From positions 1 through 6,314 of the forward strand of contig JAEUIK010000172.1 in the NCBI GenBank assembly GCA_016793185.1: a stretch of 6,314 nt of DNA. The letters run 5' to 3'. The notes under the pieces were generated by a model, which was not told the origin of the DNA, searched no databases, and worked only from the letters and a program-made list of their open reading frames with translations. Source of the DNA: Planctomycetaceae bacterium. GTDB lineage: Bacteria; Planctomycetota; Planctomycetia; Pirellulales; JAEUIK01. This document shows positions 6,252 to 6,314 of this stretch, piece by piece; positions within the stretch are counted from its first letter, which is position 1, and each line of letters begins with the position of its first letter. The position numbers and the translations under genes are program-made.

Positions 6252-6314
6252 GAGTCAGGATTTTGAAGCGATATTCCAGAACGGAGTGCTTCGTCCGTTA
6301 CAGCCGGTCGCGTT
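6250..6314 (+). CDS. AF2212-like (DUF104) antitoxin, N-terminal part (3' truncated by window)
   Basis: The 21 visible residues, MSQDFEAIFQNGVLRPLQPV and an Ala, match the N-terminal pattern of AF2212-like antitoxins (PF01954/DUF104): a beta strand with a 'xEAIFxNGVLRPL' core, usually followed by a short helical tail for a total of roughly 60-80 residues. These small proteins are annotated as VapB-type antitoxins and are commonly followed by a PIN-domain RNase toxin, which would lie right of the window. There is no Shine-Dalgarno sequence before the ATG (the bases are CGATATACTTGCAGT), and the -10 box ends only 6 bases upstream, suggesting a leaderless transcript. Alternative starts further upstream are not supported. 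The family call rests on a short segment, but the pattern is distinctive. Confidence 0.78.
   Translation, partial: MSQDFEAIFQNGVLRPLQPVA

Overview
The window is GC-rich, gene-dense bacterial DNA. The gene content (a DevC/DevA-type exporter, a TolC-like lipoprotein with many cysteines, and a very large secreted repeat protein ending in a Gly/Tyr-rich beta domain) suggests a Planctomycete, perhaps Pirellulales. That is an inference from protein style; no rRNA or other marker gene is present.

Layout. Bases 1-452 (+) hold the 3' end of a DevC-family ABC permease whose start lies to the left of the window. Its stop overlaps by ATGA the start of a DevA-family ATPase (449-1621, +), which carries an unusual C-terminal cyclic-nucleotide-binding domain. 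Only 20 bases later the coding strand flips. Bases 1642-4434 (-) encode a 930-residue exported protein of unknown function, built on five copies of a degenerate 'LP...[FY]-x4-L-x3-GW' module. Upstream of it on the same strand, bases 4584-5864 (-) encode a TolC/outer-membrane-efflux-like lipoprotein. Bases 5865-6249 are a non-coding divergent region with short repeats, a hairpin and a good sigma-70-like promoter. At the right edge (6250 onward, +) begins an AF2212-like (DUF104) antitoxin, cut by the window end. Its start codon sits where the predicted promoter would begin transcription, so its mRNA may be leaderless.

How the parts may work together. DevC and DevA form the inner-membrane part of a DevBCA-type exporter; an HlyD-like adaptor (DevB) would be expected to the left. 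Such pumps need a TolC-family partner, and the convergent TolC-like gene is a candidate. However, it seems to lack clear beta-barrel segments, so partnership is only a hypothesis. The CNB domain on DevA suggests that export could be gated by a cyclic nucleotide. The antitoxin marks the start of a separate, probably VapBC-like, toxin-antitoxin unit.

Most notable: the ATPase-CNB fusion, the five-module GW protein, the Cys-rich barrel-poor TolC homologue, and the apparently leaderless antitoxin with an inverted repeat across its -10 box and start codon.
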